Program-made: the position numbers and the translations under genes | In this document: piece after piece, positions 22,905-34,700 of the stretch | Numbering within the stretch: position 1 is the stretch's first letter | How the letters are laid out: each line of letters starts with the position of its first letter | Origin: Scylla paramamosain | Lineage: Eukaryota; Arthropoda; Malacostraca; Decapoda; Portunidae | NCBI RefSeq assembly: GCF_035594125.1 | Contig: NW_026973712.1 | Span: forward strand, 157,501 to 221,500 | DNA: 64,000 bases | Direction of reading: 5' to 3' | Notes under the pieces: generated by a model | The model's input: only the letters and a program-made list of their open reading frames with translations | What the model was told of the DNA's origin: nothing | Databases searched by the model: none

Positions 22905-25900
22905 TCCAGCCATCTACGTCACTGAGAGTTGCCCTAGTGGAAATACAGAGTATGAGAGTTCACACTGGTTCTACTCGTTGCTGTTTCGTCTCCAAAGCAG
23001 TTAAATTGTTATAATGAGCGGTGAAGAGGGGTCTACTTCGGTCCCCACTATGTTGTTTATGCCAATGGGGACCGTCTCGAAGGCTAGACAGAGAGACCTC
23101 GGGATTTGGGGAAGAGGACTGAAGGGTCAGGAAAGCAATGATGAGAAGGAGAATTATCACACTGGAAACTGAAATGAAGGAAATGAAGGATAGATTTGAC
23201 AAGATGGAGAAGATGGTTGAAACTTTGATCACCGAGAAGGGGGTGTGGAGAGGTGCATATGACGATCTACATAAAAAACAAACGTTATATGAAAAGAAAG
23301 CAATGGAATATGAAGGCAAAGTGGAAGAGTTAAATGTAAAACAGGAAAATTGGAAGAAAGAACAAGAGAAAGAAAAGATAGATTTTAGGAAAATTGTGGA
23401 GGAACAAACAAAGGCAAACAACAAAAAGCTAACAGAAAAAGTTGTTCAAGTTATAAAACAAAGAAAACTTGGTGAGAGAAACTGAGGATAAGAAAAAAAC
23501 TGTCGTGGTATTTGGTCTGAAGGAAGAGTATACACCTCAGTGGACTGAAAGAGAAAAGAAGGAAAAGACATGTGTGGAAAAATTAGTGGGGACATTACAA
23601 GAAGAAAAAGAGCTAACTGGAGAGATCAAAGAAATTAAAAGAGGAGAAACCGGACATCATGGGAATTGTTGAAATTAAATTGGCAAGTGAAGGGATATAT
23701 TAAATATTGGTGAAGGAAAATACAACCTCTGAATGAGAAATAGAAAAAAATAAACAGGGAGGAGGTGTGATGCTTCTAATTAGGAAGGATTTATTAGTGG
23801 AATCTGTCACATATGGGGTGGAGGAGGCAGAAGTATTGAAAATAAACTTAAGACAGAATATTGTAAGATACTGTAACATTGTGGTGACTTATGTTCCCCC
23901 CTATTCCAACTCTTGGAGAGAGGATGAATATAACAAAATGCTTGAGGACACAAGGACACAAGGAGTTATTTGAGGAAAATGACGATATACTCCTGATGGG
24001 GGACTTTAACTGTAAAGAGATATCTTGGGAGAATTGGACCACGGAAGGCAGTGAGCCATCATGGGGGAACAAGCTACTAGACCTGGCTATTGAAAATGTC
24101 CTGACACAATGGGTTACAGATGACACAAGATTTAGATGAAATGAAGCACCTTCAAGGCTCAATCTAATTTCCACCAAGAAACAAGAAATAGTAGAAGACC
24201 TTAAATACATAAACCCAATAGGAAAAAGTGATCATGAGCTGATTCAGTTCACAGCTATGGATAATAACCTCAGTATAAGAAAAGAGGACCACAGAAGAGA
24301 ATGGCTAAACTACAGCAAAACTAACTTTGGACAACTTAGGAAGTATTTCAGTGAAGTGAATTGGAACATGGTTATTCAAAAGGAGGACATAGAGGAAAAG
24401 TGGACAGCTTTCCTGGACATTTATAATAAGGGAGTAGAGAAATGGGTACCCAAAAGATCAACAGAGAACCTTTTCAAAAAGGATTGGTACAACAGGAGAT
24501 GTGCAACAGCTAGATTGGAGAGAGAAAAAGCATGGAACAAGTGGAAGAAAAACAGGAGACTGGACCTGTGGAACAATTATATAAGGAAGAGGAACGAATT
24601 TCTTAAAACTCACAGAGATGAGCAGAAAAATTTTGAAAAGAATGTTGTGGAGAAATGTAAAGACCAACCAAAATTATTTTATAAATTCATTAATGGAAAA
24701 TTAAAGAGTAAAGATGAAACAAGCACAGTAGAAGCTGGAGAAGAGATAGTGGATAACCCAGAAGAGGTAGCTGAAGTGTTTAACAGATACTTCCACTCTG
24801 TGTCTACTAAGGAAAATGATTTCAGAGATGAGAGGACAGCATTAGAAAAAGGGACCGACTTAAAGGAGATTAAAACATCAGTAGATGAAGTAAAGAATAT
24901 GTTGGAAGACCTGGATGTAAGGAAAGCAATGGGTCCTGATGGTGTCTCCAGTTGGATTTTAAAAGAGCATAGCTCACAATTAGTCTCAGTGTTGCACAAT
25001 ATAATTAGCACCACCCTGGTAAAAGGTAGAGTACCCATAGATTGGAAATGGGCAGATATTACCCCAATCCACAATACTGGAAGTAAAGAAGATCCATTAA
25101 ATTATAGACCTGTATCACTCACAAGTGTGGTGGCAAAGATTTGTGAAAAGATTATCAAGAACAGATGGGTGAAATACCTAGAAGACAACAATGTGATAAC
25201 AGAGAAACAGTTTGCTTTCAGAAAAGGGAGATCTTATGTCACAAATTTGATATATTTCTACTCAAGAGTAATAGATATAGTGCCAGAGAGAGATGGATGG
25301 GCTAACTGCATATACTTAGATCTGAGAAAAGCATTCAATAAAGTTCCACACAGAAGACTAATATGGAAATTGGAAAAAACTGGAGGACTCAGTGGATCAC
25401 TTAAAGTGGATGACTGACTTTTTGACAAACAGAGAAATGAGGACAGTAATTAAAGGCAGCAGGTCGAACTGGAGAACAGTAACGAGTGGCTATTTTGTTC
25501 ACAGTTTATGTAAACGAAGTGACAGAAGGTGTAGAAAGTTACATGAACATTTCCACTCATGATGCTAAGATTATGAGGAAAGTAACAAATGAAGAGGATT
25601 GCAATGCTTTAAATCAAGACTTAATTAAGATTAATGAAGGGTTAATGAGGTGGAACATGGAGTTTAATGCTAAAAAATGTAGTGTGATGAGGTTTGGAAA
25701 AAGTGTGAAAAGACCAGTTGGCAACTATTACTTAGGGAATGAGGAAATCTCTATAAGATCAGAAGAAAAAGACCTAGGAGTAATTATTACTGATAATTTA
25801 TCATTTTGGAAGCACATAAACAAAAATTATAGGAGAAACATATAAACTGCTGAAAAACATCAAGATAGTATTCTCCTATACTGATGAAGGTATGATAAAA

Positions 25901-26414
25901 AACTGATAACAACGATGATACGTCTGAGATTGGAGTACACAGCATCAGTGTGGTCGAAGTTTGAAAAAGGATACAAGAAAGTTAGAAAGAATCCAGAGCT
26001 GCAACTAAAATCCTTGCAAGCTTAAGAGAGTATAGTTATGAGGAAAGGTTGAAGAGGTTGGGCCTGACTACACTAGAAAAAAAGAGGGAAAGAGGTGATT
26101 TGATAGCTATATATATAGAATACTGGAAAGAATGGAAAAGTCGGACAGAGAAGACCTCTTGATACCAGATACTAGAGACACAAGAGGACATGGAAGGAGA
26201 CTGAATAGGAGTGTTTGCAGAAGAGACATCAAGAAACATAGCTTCCCACACAGAAGTATAACAGTGTGGAATGAACTTAAGGATGAGACTGTATGTGCAA
26301 AGACAATTCATAAATTTAAAGAAAATCTAGATAAAAGTTGATATGGAGACGGGATGGCACAAGCCTAGTGTGGATCTCGTCCTGTATTTCACAACTAGGT
26401 AAATACAACTAGGT

Positions 26415-26416
<2 letters not shown>
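22905..26416 (+). mobile_element. CR1-like LINE, nearly full-length copy A
   Basis: The order is ORF1 (coiled coil from the ATG at 23138, then TVVVFGLKEE at about 23500), endonuclease pieces (YVPPYSNSW near 23890; LLMGDFNCKEISWE near 23993), and RT (24257-25417: KAMGPDGVSSWILKE, LNYRPVSLTSVVAKICEK, IYLDLRKAF). Then come a damaged catalytic block (THDAKIMRK where FADDAK is usual) and the C-terminal region (RLEY..., ERGDLI, TVWNELKDE). The 3' end is two ACAACTAGGTAAA-type units (26389-26416), then a CA array. Frameshifts and the lost catalytic residues make it inactive. CR1 assignment rests on RxxLGV..., LEYxxxVWSP and YEERLxxLxLxxLxxRRxRGDLI motifs, seen best in sister copies. Confidence 0.9.
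24257..25417 (+). pseudogene. CR1-like LINE ORF2, EN-RT linker and RT start (copy A)
   Basis: A 386-codon open stretch runs from the endonuclease end through RT motifs 0-3. It includes KAMGPDGVSSWILKE, LNYRPVSLTSVV, EKQFAFRKGRS and VYLDL-type IYLDLRKAFNKVPHRRL. It ends in a frame break just before the SGVPQG block. The catalytic YADD/FADD box downstream is altered to STHDAK. Confidence 0.85.

Positions 26417-26485
<69 letters not shown>
26417..26485. repeat. (CA)n microsatellite at a CR1 3' end
   Basis: Begins exactly where the terminal ACTAGGTAAA unit of LINE copy A ends. Confidence 0.97.
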
Positions 26486-26486
<1 letters not shown>

Positions 26487-26661
26487 GAACTGAATGAATA
26501 CAGAGATGGGATAAGGAATGTAGCCCAGCCCCTGTTTATCACAAGTAGAAAAACAAAGGTGAGAGAGGCAAGAAATGTACATAAACTGATGGATGAATAA
26601 AGGAGGAGACAGAACCAGAGGTGTGTAGCTTAGTCCCTGTATACTACAACTACACACACAC

Positions 26662-26919
26662 CTCTGTATCCAGCACAGTAAAGGACAGCTGCATTTCAAA
26701 CACTGTGTACTGCACCACACTGCTGGACACACCACTCAGCACCAATGCACTGGATGGCTTGGCATACTCAGTCACTGCCAGGCTTTCCTTGATCTTCTCT
26801 GCCACCTCCTTCTCCTGCTGCTTGTAGAACAGCTTGGCATCCAGAATGACAACACTGCCTTCCTCCTCTGTGGCCTTTGGAGGGGCTTCCTTGGGTGGTG
26901 GCTCAATGGGGTCACTCAC
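26662..26919 (-). CDS. Fibrocystin-L-like internal exon
   Basis: It follows a CTCTTCCTCAG acceptor and is open for 86 codons to an ACAGAG|GTGTGT donor in phase 0. It contains SDPIEPPPKEAPP, KLFYKQQEKEVAEKIKESLA and SSVVQYTVFEMQLSFTVLD. In vertebrate fibrocystin-L the equivalent region, after the conserved F-x-x-N-L-V-x-N-L-A domain, begins with a similar N-P-L-P-S-P-S-D segment. The preceding exon ends with two bases, which puts a stop at this acceptor. Using the AG five bases inside (GTGAG|T) would restore phase, so the exact 5' edge is uncertain. Confidence 0.65.
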
Positions 26920-27171
26920 CTGAGGAAGAGAGGTGGGTATTGGAGGAACACACTACCTCTGTTAATGGTTCAGCTGATGACAAAGTGCAGGAGGACATGA
27001 TTCAAGGCAGTAAAGGGGCAGAGAACAGTGTTATTTTACCAAAAGGAGTTACAGGAGTGAGAGATGACTTAAGGCAGTAAAGAGACAGAGTAGTGTTTGC
27101 CTTAAGAGGAAGCATTGGAGGAAGAGACAACATAAGATCACAAAGGAACAAAGAGCAGAGGTTCACTTTAC

Positions 27172-27332
27172 CAAGAGAGAGAGGCACAGTTGCTGCATGA
27201 TCCATCCTGGAATCTATTGACGGCCTTCTCAAGACTCTGCACCAGCTTCTTGTAGGGAATCACCTCCCCACCAATTGCTCCCTCCTCCTCCTCACCATTC
27301 AGGCTTGTAGTGTGAGCGCTGGCCACTTCAGC
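27172..27332 (-). CDS. Fibrocystin-L-like internal exon
   Basis: The acceptor is AATTTACTTAG before 27332 and the donor TCTTG|GTAAAG after 27172. It starts in phase 0 (as the upstream exon requires), reading AEVASAHTTSLNGEEEEGAI, then EVIPYKKLVQSLEKAVNRFQ and DGSCSNCASLS. In vertebrate fibrocystin-L this position holds a segment with L-x-E-L-x-x-x-A-G-x-L-G, to which YKKLVQSLEKAV corresponds in place and helical character. Moderate confidence from context and phase. Confidence 0.6.
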
Positions 27333-27846
27333 CTAAGTAAATTTAAGTTGTATTCTTAAACATTTTGTTCTCTTTAGTAATTATTTTCAGATATAATGAA
27401 TAGTAAGAATCTCATAGGCAACTTTCCCATTCATTTGGCAGTCCTTGTTAAACTACCACTATCTATCTATCTATATACCAGGCTGGCAATCTCACACAGG
27501 ATGGCCCACACAAAGCACCACACACTCCTGCACACATCACTCACACTCTTAGCTCCATTGGCTCTTAGTGTAATGGGACAGTCTTGTGGACCACCCTGCT
27601 ACATCCCAAGAGCTTAGGCACACCACAGCTGTCCACATACTTCCACAGCAAAGCCTCACAGCATAAACTGGTTTGATCCTGCCCTTTCATGGTGAAATCA
27701 TTCCCTATCACAAGTGTCATAAAAATTACCTTGAAAACTCAGATAAATTCCATTAGATCTCCAATTAGTTGAAACTCCCAAACATTTGAGAATAAGTCTT
27801 GCATGTTGAGCTCCTACTAGTAAGGGAGACCAGGCAGCCCAGACAG

Positions 27847-28012
27847 CCACACCAAACACAGCCACACCCAACATAGCCACAAACAACATGGTCACACATA
27901 ACACAGACCAACACTGCCATGCACAACACACAGATCCAACAAAGCCAGACTCAACACAGCCACACTGAACACAGCTGCACCCACCACAGTCAGACTCAAC
28001 ACAGACCAGACC
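27847..28012. repeat. Degenerate ACACAGCCAC-type repeat
   Basis: Irregular 12-15-base units such as CCACACCCAACATAG lie within an intron. Confidence 0.6.
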
Positions 28013-28028
28013 CAACATGCATCCTCAC

Positions 28029-28286
28029 TGTGCCCACCTCCAGCCTTCCCTGCTGTCTCTTGGAGAGCTCCTGCATAACACTGATGACCCTGATGTTGTC
28101 TGGGGATACCTCAAACAGGCTGGCCAGATTCAACACCACGTTCTGCTCATAAAACTCATCTTCCTTCACCATGAGGCCACTGGTGAGGGTGATCATGGGT
28201 GTGGTCTTGATGTCAAGGATGTGGCCTTCGCACAGCACCACATGGACCAACTTAGCACTGCGCTGGAAGAAGCTGGTCCCCATTGC
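28029..28286 (-). CDS. PKHD1L1: Fibrocystin-L-like exon (conserved C-terminal domain)
   Basis: A CCTCCCCTGCAG acceptor precedes 28286. Phase 0 reads AMGTSFFQRSAKLVHVVLCE, then GHILDIKTTPMITLTSGLMV, EDEFYEQNVVLNLASLFEVS and PDNIRVISVMQELSKR. The D/E-F-x-x-x-N-x-V-x-N-L-A-x-x-x-x-x-x-x-x-x-IR block, followed by a basic stretch, is the hallmark of the C-terminal extracellular part of fibrocystin-L (PKHD1L1), a large type I membrane protein. The donor may be ACA|GTGAGG (used here) or GAG|GTGGGC at 28038; both keep phase 0. This is one of the four exons that anchor the gene identity. Confidence 0.85.
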
Positions 28287-28364
28287 CTGCAGGGGAGGGT
28301 CTGGGTGAGCTGGAGAGGTGGCGACAGAGACAGGCATGGCATAATAGTGTTTCCCTTGCCTAAA

Positions 28365-28612
28365 ACTATCAGGGAGAGCTATGACAAAACTGACAGGGAG
28401 AGACATGACAAGACTGACAGGGAGGCCTGACAAAACTGACATGGAGACATGACAAGACTGAGAGGGAGGCATGACAAAACTGACAGGGAGGCACAACAAA
28501 ACTGACATGGGGACATGACAAAATTGAGAAAGGCATAACAAAACTGACAGTGAGAGGCATGACAAAACTAAACAGATAGGGAGGCATGACAAAACTGACA
28601 GGGAGAGGCAAG
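28365..28612. repeat. Degenerate GACAAAACTGACAGGGAG-type tandem repeat
   Basis: About nine irregular 24-30-base units lie in the intron between two fibrocystin-like exons. The minus strand shows an artefactual Ser/Val/Cys-rich open frame. Confidence 0.8.
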
Positions 28613-28725
28613 GCTGAGTGGTTGTTCTGTTACCAGCAGGAAGAGACAAGGCAGAGCAGTTGGTCCTTTGCCCCAAACTGACTGGGCAAAGTACAGAGCT
28701 CCAGTGCCTCAAACAACACAAAACA

Positions 28726-28866
28726 CACAGCCATTCCTTATATTCCCTACACAACACAACACACAGTCATTCCTTACATTCCCAACATAATGCAACACAA
28801 CACACAACCATCCCTTACATTCCAAACACAACACGACACAACACAACACAGCACACAGCCATCCCT
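28726..28866. repeat. Degenerate repeats with ATTCCTTACATTCC
   Basis: Three to four units of ACACAACACACA followed by GCCATYCCTTACATTCC lie just downstream (minus sense) of an exon donor. The exon's own donor region (ACATTGTCC) resembles the unit, suggesting the repeat grew from the exon-intron junction. Confidence 0.65.
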
Positions 28867-28869
28867 TAC

Positions 28870-29067
28870 ATTGTCCAACATGGGAAGGAAAGCCTGAGGA
28901 TGGGTGGGGTTCTCAGGCAACAGCTTGTAGCCGGCTGCAGAGGTGTTGAGGTTGGCTGGGGGAACAAAGACACCATCCACATAGGTGTCATAACGCTGAG
29001 GCTTTGGGAAGATGAGCAGGACAACGGCCTCAGAGGATGGACTGTGTGGCAGGTGCAGACGCAGCAC
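28870..29067 (-). CDS. PKHD1L1: Fibrocystin-L-like exon
   Basis: A CATCACATCTTCAG acceptor precedes 29067 and the donor is GACAAT|GTAAGG. Sixty-six codons in phase 0 read VLRLHLPHSPSSEAVVLLIF, then PKPQRYDTYVDGVFVPPANL and PENPTHPQAFLPMLDN. Vertebrate fibrocystin-L has the same order here: a beta-rich stretch, Q-R-L-D-V-Y-V-N, an N-T-T segment and F-L-P-N-L-D. Both phases fit the neighbouring exons. Confidence 0.88.
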
Positions 29068-29399
29068 CTGAAGATGTGATGTGAGTGGAGGGTCAGTGTG
29101 GTGAGGTCAGGTTAGAGATGCAGCTCCTGAAATAATAATTGATTGGGTTAAGTTAGATTAGGTTGGCTTAGTGTTGGGTGAGATTGTGCTAGGTTGTGAG
29201 GTTAGGCTGGGTTAAATGATGTTAGGTTATGCGTCAAAAAGATTGGTGTAAATTGCCTGCTGTTTATCTTCAATTACAATTATTATTATACCACTGAAAA
29301 TTACTACAACTACTATTACCATAGCTACAATCACTGTCTACTGTTACTACTACCACCATTACAACCACTACAACACCATTACAAGCACCACAGCAGTAC

Positions 29400-29548
29400 C
29401 TGAAGGGGCATGCTGGTCATGGCCATCTCATATGTCATCCCTGATGCCACAACGGAGAAGAAGGTTGAGATTTGCTCCTGATACATGTAGCCAGCACACC
29501 AGCCTCTGTCCATCTGTCCATTGAGGAGGTCCACGTACCCACTAGGGC
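29400..29548 (-). CDS. PKHD1L1: Fibrocystin-L-like exon
   Basis: A CTCCTCCAG acceptor (itself part of a (CTC)n tract) precedes 29548 and the donor is TTCAG|GTACTG. With two leading bases it reads PSGYVDLLNGQMDRGWCAGY, then MYQEQISTFFSVVASGMTYE. It matches the fibrocystin-L block G-Y-x-D-L-x-N-G-x-x-D-x-G-W-C-x-G-Y-x-x-x-x-x-x-S-T-F. This is among the strongest identity evidence in the window. Confidence 0.9.
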
Positions 29549-29550
29549 CT

Positions 29551-29583
29551 GGAGGAGGAGGAGGAGGAGGAGGAGGAGGAGGA
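29551..29583. repeat. (GGA)n microsatellite next to a splice acceptor
   Basis: On the minus strand this is a (CTC)n tract that serves as the polypyrimidine tract of the exon at 29548. Confidence 0.95.
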
Positions 29584-29687
29584 GAAGGCATTAGTAACAC
29601 TCACAAAAAATCCCATGTGGAATTGACAATCTGGTAAATAGATTTATAAGGACAAGATAAAAAAAAAAAGTGGCTTGTGTTGGCAAT

Positions 29688-29824
29688 GAGGGTGATGGGG
29701 GAGAGGCGCCGCACCTCAGTGTCTGTGTCCATGCTCTCAATGATCATGAGGCGGTGATGCAGTGAGAGGCACTTCCATGCCTGCCATGATGGAACCACAA
29801 CAAAGGAAGCATCATGGACAATGC
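29688..29824 (-). CDS. PKHD1L1: Fibrocystin-L-like exon, no canonical donor
   Basis: A GTCTCATCCCACAG acceptor precedes 29824. With two leading bases it reads IVHDASFVVVPSWQAWKCLS, then LHHRLMIIESMDTDTEVRRL and SPITLIANTS. The M-I-I-E-S-M-D-x-D-T-E-x-R-R-L-S-P block is diagnostic of fibrocystin-L. No GT follows the conserved part for about 30 bases. An ACAA|GCCACT GC-type donor would give the one-base phase the next exon needs. The 3' edge is set there and is uncertain. Confidence 0.82.
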
Positions 29825-29912
29825 CTGTGGGATGAGACAAAAGGAGAGTACAGGGAGTGGTAAGGGATCTCAAACAACAACAGGTCTTTAATTTTTTAAC
29901 TGCCTGATTTGG

Positions 29913-29918
<6 letters not shown>

Positions 29919-29994
<76 letters not shown>
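29919..29994. repeat. (TG)n microsatellite
   Basis: TG array ending in TGCACA. Confidence 0.97.
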
Positions 29995-29995
<1 letters not shown>

Positions 29996-30028
29996 ACAAG
30001 TGTGTGTTGCAGAGCTGTGTGTATATCT

Positions 30029-30029
<1 letters not shown>

Positions 30030-30076
<47 letters not shown>
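30030..30076. repeat. (CA)n microsatellite
   Basis: CA array 36 bases from the preceding (TG)n. The two are inverted relative to each other. LINE copy B starts at its right edge. Confidence 0.97.
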
Positions 30077-30078
<2 letters not shown>

Positions 30079-31750
30079 GTTTGCAATGTAGGTACAAGCA
30101 GAAGAGGTAATTAGTGGGTCTTGGAGGTTGTCTGGAGATGAAGAATATAAAAATGTATGGATAAACAGGGATATGGATGAGATTGAAAGGTTGAAGCAAA
30201 AGGAGCTGATAAATGAGGCTAAACAAAAAGACAAACAACAAAAAGAGAAGTTTTTCTGAAGAGTAAGAGACATGAGAATAAAGAAATGGTACATCAAACA
30301 GTATGTTATACTAATGTAAATGGATTAATGTCAACAAAGATGGAATTAAATGAGTTATTAAACAGAACCGCACCGGATGTTGCTGTATTATGTGAGACAA
30401 AATGGAAAAATGAATGGGGAACTCCTGACACTGGTAAATATGATTTATGGATGAAAAACAGAAGTGACAAGGGAGGAGGGGGGAGTGATCATTCTGATTA
30501 AAAAGTGTGTTGAAGTGGAGAGGGTAATAAAAAGTGAAGACAAGTCTGAAATTCTACAAGTGATGATTAGAAGTGGAAAAGAAAGGATAATGAATTATGT
30601 AGGAGTGTATGTGCCACCTGTGACCAATGCTTGGCAAAAAGAAGAACACGAAGAGACGTTGGTAGATGTGTTAAAAGGTCTTGAAAAGATAGTGATGGAA
30701 AGTAGTGATATAGTTATTGTTGGTGATTTTAATTGTAAGGAGATAAAGTGGGAAACACTGACAACTAATAGAAGTGAGACCTCATGGAGTAATAGACTGT
30801 TAACCTGAACAGTGGAAAACTTGATGACTCAGTGGGTAGACTGTGATATAAGATTTAGTGGAAGAGATAAACCATCAAGACTTGATTTAGTGTTTACCAA
30901 GGACATGGAAATTATTGAAACAATACACTATGATAGCCCTCTAGGTAAAAGTGACCACATGTTGATGGAATTTAATTTGAAAAATGAAAATGTAATCACT
31001 GATGAAAATTATAAGGTAAGAAGATTTAAATATAGTAAAGATGATTTTGAAAAATTAAGAAAGTAGTTTGTTGCCATGGGCTGGAAAGACTTTGAAGATG
31101 TAGATGTTCCAGAAAATGAGATGAATTTATAAGGAAATATAATTCTGCTGTGGAGAAATTTGTACCTAAAGGAGGAGTGAGATGTAGAAAGGGTAAAGAA
31201 TGGTTCAATACATAATGCAAAGAAACTACAAATTGTAAATCAAATGGTTGGAATAGATGGAAGAAGAGGAAAACTGAGAGCAGATGGGAGGAATATATTG
31301 ATGCTAGAAACAAGTACATTGAGATAATAAGAATGGAGAGAAGAAACTATAAAAGAGATATAAAAGATAAGTGTATAAATGAAACCAAACAGGACATGGT
31401 GGAGGTTATGAACAATAGTTTCAGATTGTTATTTACTGTGGAAGGGGAGTTTGATGCTGGAAGGGATAAGTTGGTGAGATATATACTGAGTGCAGTCCCA
31501 GTCAGTTATGAGGAAATACTTAAAATGATGGAAGAACTTGAAGTAATTAAAGCATCTGATCCAGATGGAGTACCAAACAAGATATTGAAGGAATGTACAG
31601 AACAACTGCCTGATAAAATTCAGTCTAGTGGTGACATCACTATCACAGGGAAGAGAACCAAAAGACTGGAAAAGAACAAATATTACACCAACATACAAAA
31701 GAGGAAATAAGGAAAATACACTAAAATATAGACCAGTGTCCTTGAATAGT
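30077..31750 (+). mobile_element. CR1-like LINE copy B, 5' half (split by nested LINE)
   Basis: It starts in the last part of ORF1 (GDEEYKNVWINRDMDEIERL, EKFF, stop). The endonuclease follows: YTNVNGLMSTKMEL, AVLCETKW, VGVYVPPVTNAWQ, VIVGDFNCKEIKWE, RLDLVFTK and GKSDHMLMEF. The RT start (ASDPDGVPNKILKECTEQL, then YRPVSLNS) breaks at 31750 where a Jockey-like LINE is inserted. The remainder resumes at 35065. Scattered frameshifts and stops are present. Confidence 0.9.
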
Positions 31751-34700
31751 GTTTTTTTTTTTTTATGTAGGAGGGACACTGGCCAAGGGCAACGAAAATC
31801 CAATAAAAAAAAAAAAAGCCCACCGAGATGCCAGTCCCAGAAAAGTAAAAAAAATTGAAGGATAAGTGTCTTGAAACCTCCCTCTTGAAGGAATTCAATT
31901 CATAGGAAGGTGGAAATACAGAAGCAGACAGGGAGTTCCAGAGTTTACCAAAGAAAGGGATCAATAATTGAGTATACTGGTTAACTCTTGCATTAGAGAG
32001 GTGGACAGAATAGGGGTGAGAGAAAGAAGAGTCTTGTGCAGCAAGGCTATGGGAGGAGGGGAGGCATGCAGTTAGCAAGATCAGAAAAGCAGTTAGCATG
32101 AAAATAGCGGTAGAAGACAGCTAGAGATGCAACATTGCGGCGATGAGAAAGGCTGAAGACAGTCAGTTAGAGGAGAGGAGTTGATGAGACGAAAACTTTT
32201 TTATTCCACCCTGTCTAGAAGAGCGGCATGAGTGGAACCTCCCCAGACATGTGAAGCATTCTCCATACATGGACGGATAAGGCCCTTGTACAGAGTTAGC
32301 AGCTGGGGGGATGAGAAAAACTGGCAGAGACATCTCAGAACACCTAACTTCATAGAAGCTGTTTTAGCTAGAGATGAGATGTGAAGTTTCCAGTTCAGAT
32401 TATAAGTAAAGGACAGACCAAGGATGTTCAGTGTAGAAGAGGGGGACAGTTGAGTGTCACTGAAGAAGAGGGGATAGTTGTCTGGAAGATTGTGTCGAGT
32501 TGATAGATGGAGGAATTGAGTTATTGAGGCATTGAACAATACCAAGTTTGCTCTGCCCCAATCAGAAATTTTAGAAAGATCAGAAGTCAGGCGTTCTGTG
32601 GCTTCCCTGCATGAAATGTTTACCTCCTGAAGGGTTGGACGTCTATAAAAAGACATGGAAAAGTGCAGGGTGGTATCATCAGCGTAGGAGTGGATAGGGT
32701 AGGAAATTTGATTTACAAGGTCATTGATGAATAATAAAAAGAGAGTGGGTGACAGGACAGAACCCTGAGGAACACCACTGTTAATAGATTTAGGAGAAGA
32801 ACAGTGACCGTCTACCACAGCAGCAATAGAACGGTCAGAAAGGAAACTTGAGAGAAAGATAGAAGCCATAGGGGGGTAATTTGGAAATCAAGACTTTGTG
32901 CCAGACTCTATCAGGAGCTTTTGATATGTCCAAGGCAACAACAAAAGTTTCACCAAAATCTCTAAAAGAGGATGACCAAGACTCAGTAAGGAAAGCCAGA
33001 GGATCACCAGTAGAGCGGCTTTGACGGAACCCATACTGGCAATCAGATAGAAGTTTGTGAAGTGACAGATGTTTAAGTATCTTCCTGTTGAGGATAGATT
33101 AAAAAACTTTAGATAGGCAGGAAATTAAAGCAATAGGACAGTAGTTTGAGGGATTAGAACAGTCGCCCTTTTTAGGAACAGGCTGAATGTAGGCAAACTT
33201 TCAGCAAGAAGGAAAAGTAGATGTTGACAGACAGTGCTGAAAGAGTTTGACTAGGCAAGGTGCAAGCGCGGAGGCACAGTTTCGGAGAACAATAGGAGGG
33301 ACCCCATCAGGTCCATAAGCCTTTCAAGGGTTTAGGCCAGCAAGGGCATGGAAAACATCATTGTGAAGAATTTTAATAGGTAGCATGAAGTAGTTAGAGG
33401 GTGGAGGAGAGGGAGGAACAAGCCCAGAATCGTTCAAGGTAGAGTTTTTAGCAAAGGTTTGAGCAAAGAGTTCAGCTTTAGAAATAGATGTGATGGTAGT
33501 GGTGCTATCTGGTTGAAATAAAGGAGGGAAAGAAGAAGAAGAAGCAAAGTTATTGAAGATATTTTTGGCTAGATGCCAGGAGATATTTTTGGCTAGATGT
33601 CAGAGAGTCATGAGGGTAGTTAGATCTTGAAAAATTTTGACACTTTCTATTAATGAAGGAGTTTTTGACTAGATGGAGAACAGATTTGGCATGGTTCCGG
33701 ACAGAAATATAAAGTGCATGAGATTCTGGTGATGGAAGGCTAAGTACCTTTTGTGGGCCACCTCTCTATCATGTATAGCACGAGAACAAGCTGTGTTCAA
33801 CCAAGGTTTGGAAGGTTTAGTCCGAGAAAAAGAGAGAGGAATGAATGTATGCCTCCATGCCAGACACTATCACCTCTGTTATGCATTCAGCGCACAAAGA
33901 CGGGTCTCTGACACAGAAGCAGTAGTCATTCCAAGGAAAATCAGCAAAATACCTCCTCAGGTCCCCCCAACTAGCAGAGGCAAAATGCCAGAGGCACCTT
34001 TGCTTAGGGGGATGCTGAGGAGGGATTGGAGTGATAGGACAAGATACAGATATGAGACTGTGATCGGAGGAGCTCAATGGAATAGAGAGGGTGACAGCAT
34101 AAACAGAAGGATTAGAGGTCAGGAAGAAGTCAAGAATGTTGGGCATATCTCCAAGACGGTCAGAAATACAAGTAGGGTGTTGCACCAATTGCTCTAGGTC
34201 GTAGAGCATAGCAAAGTTGAAGGCTAATTCACCAGGATGGTCAGTGAAGGGAGAGGAAAGCCAAAGCTGGTGGTGAACACTGAAGTCTCCAAGAATGGAG
34301 ATCTCTGCAAAAAGGGAAGAGTGTCAGAATGTGCTCCACTTTGGAAGTTAAGTAGTCAAAGAATTTCTTATAATCAGAGGAGTTAGGTGAGAGATATACA
34401 GCACAGATAAATTTAGTTTGAGAGTGACTCTGTAGTCGTAGCCAGATAGTGGAAAACTCGGAAGATTCAAGAGCATGGACATGAGAGCAGGTTAAATTGT
34501 TGCGCACATAAATGCAACATCCAGCTTTGGATTGAAAATGAGGATAGAGAAAGTAGGAGGGAACAGAAAAAGGGCTACTGTCAGTTGCCTCAGGCACCTG
34601 AGTATCAGTGAGGAAAAGAAGATGATGTTTAGAAGAGGAGAGGTGGTGTTCTACAGACTGAAAATTAGATCTTAGATCACAAATGTTGCAGAAGTAAATG

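Noticed and set aside
28369..28757. Cys/Ser/Val-rich repeat protein on the minus strand
   Set aside because: An intronic ~27-bp tandem repeat read through by chance and fused in frame to a real exon.
29101..29230. GGTTAGG-type motifs resembling the arthropod telomere repeat TTAGG
   Set aside because: Only degenerate GTTAG/GGTTA motifs without a regular 5-base period; not an interstitial telomere array on what can be seen.
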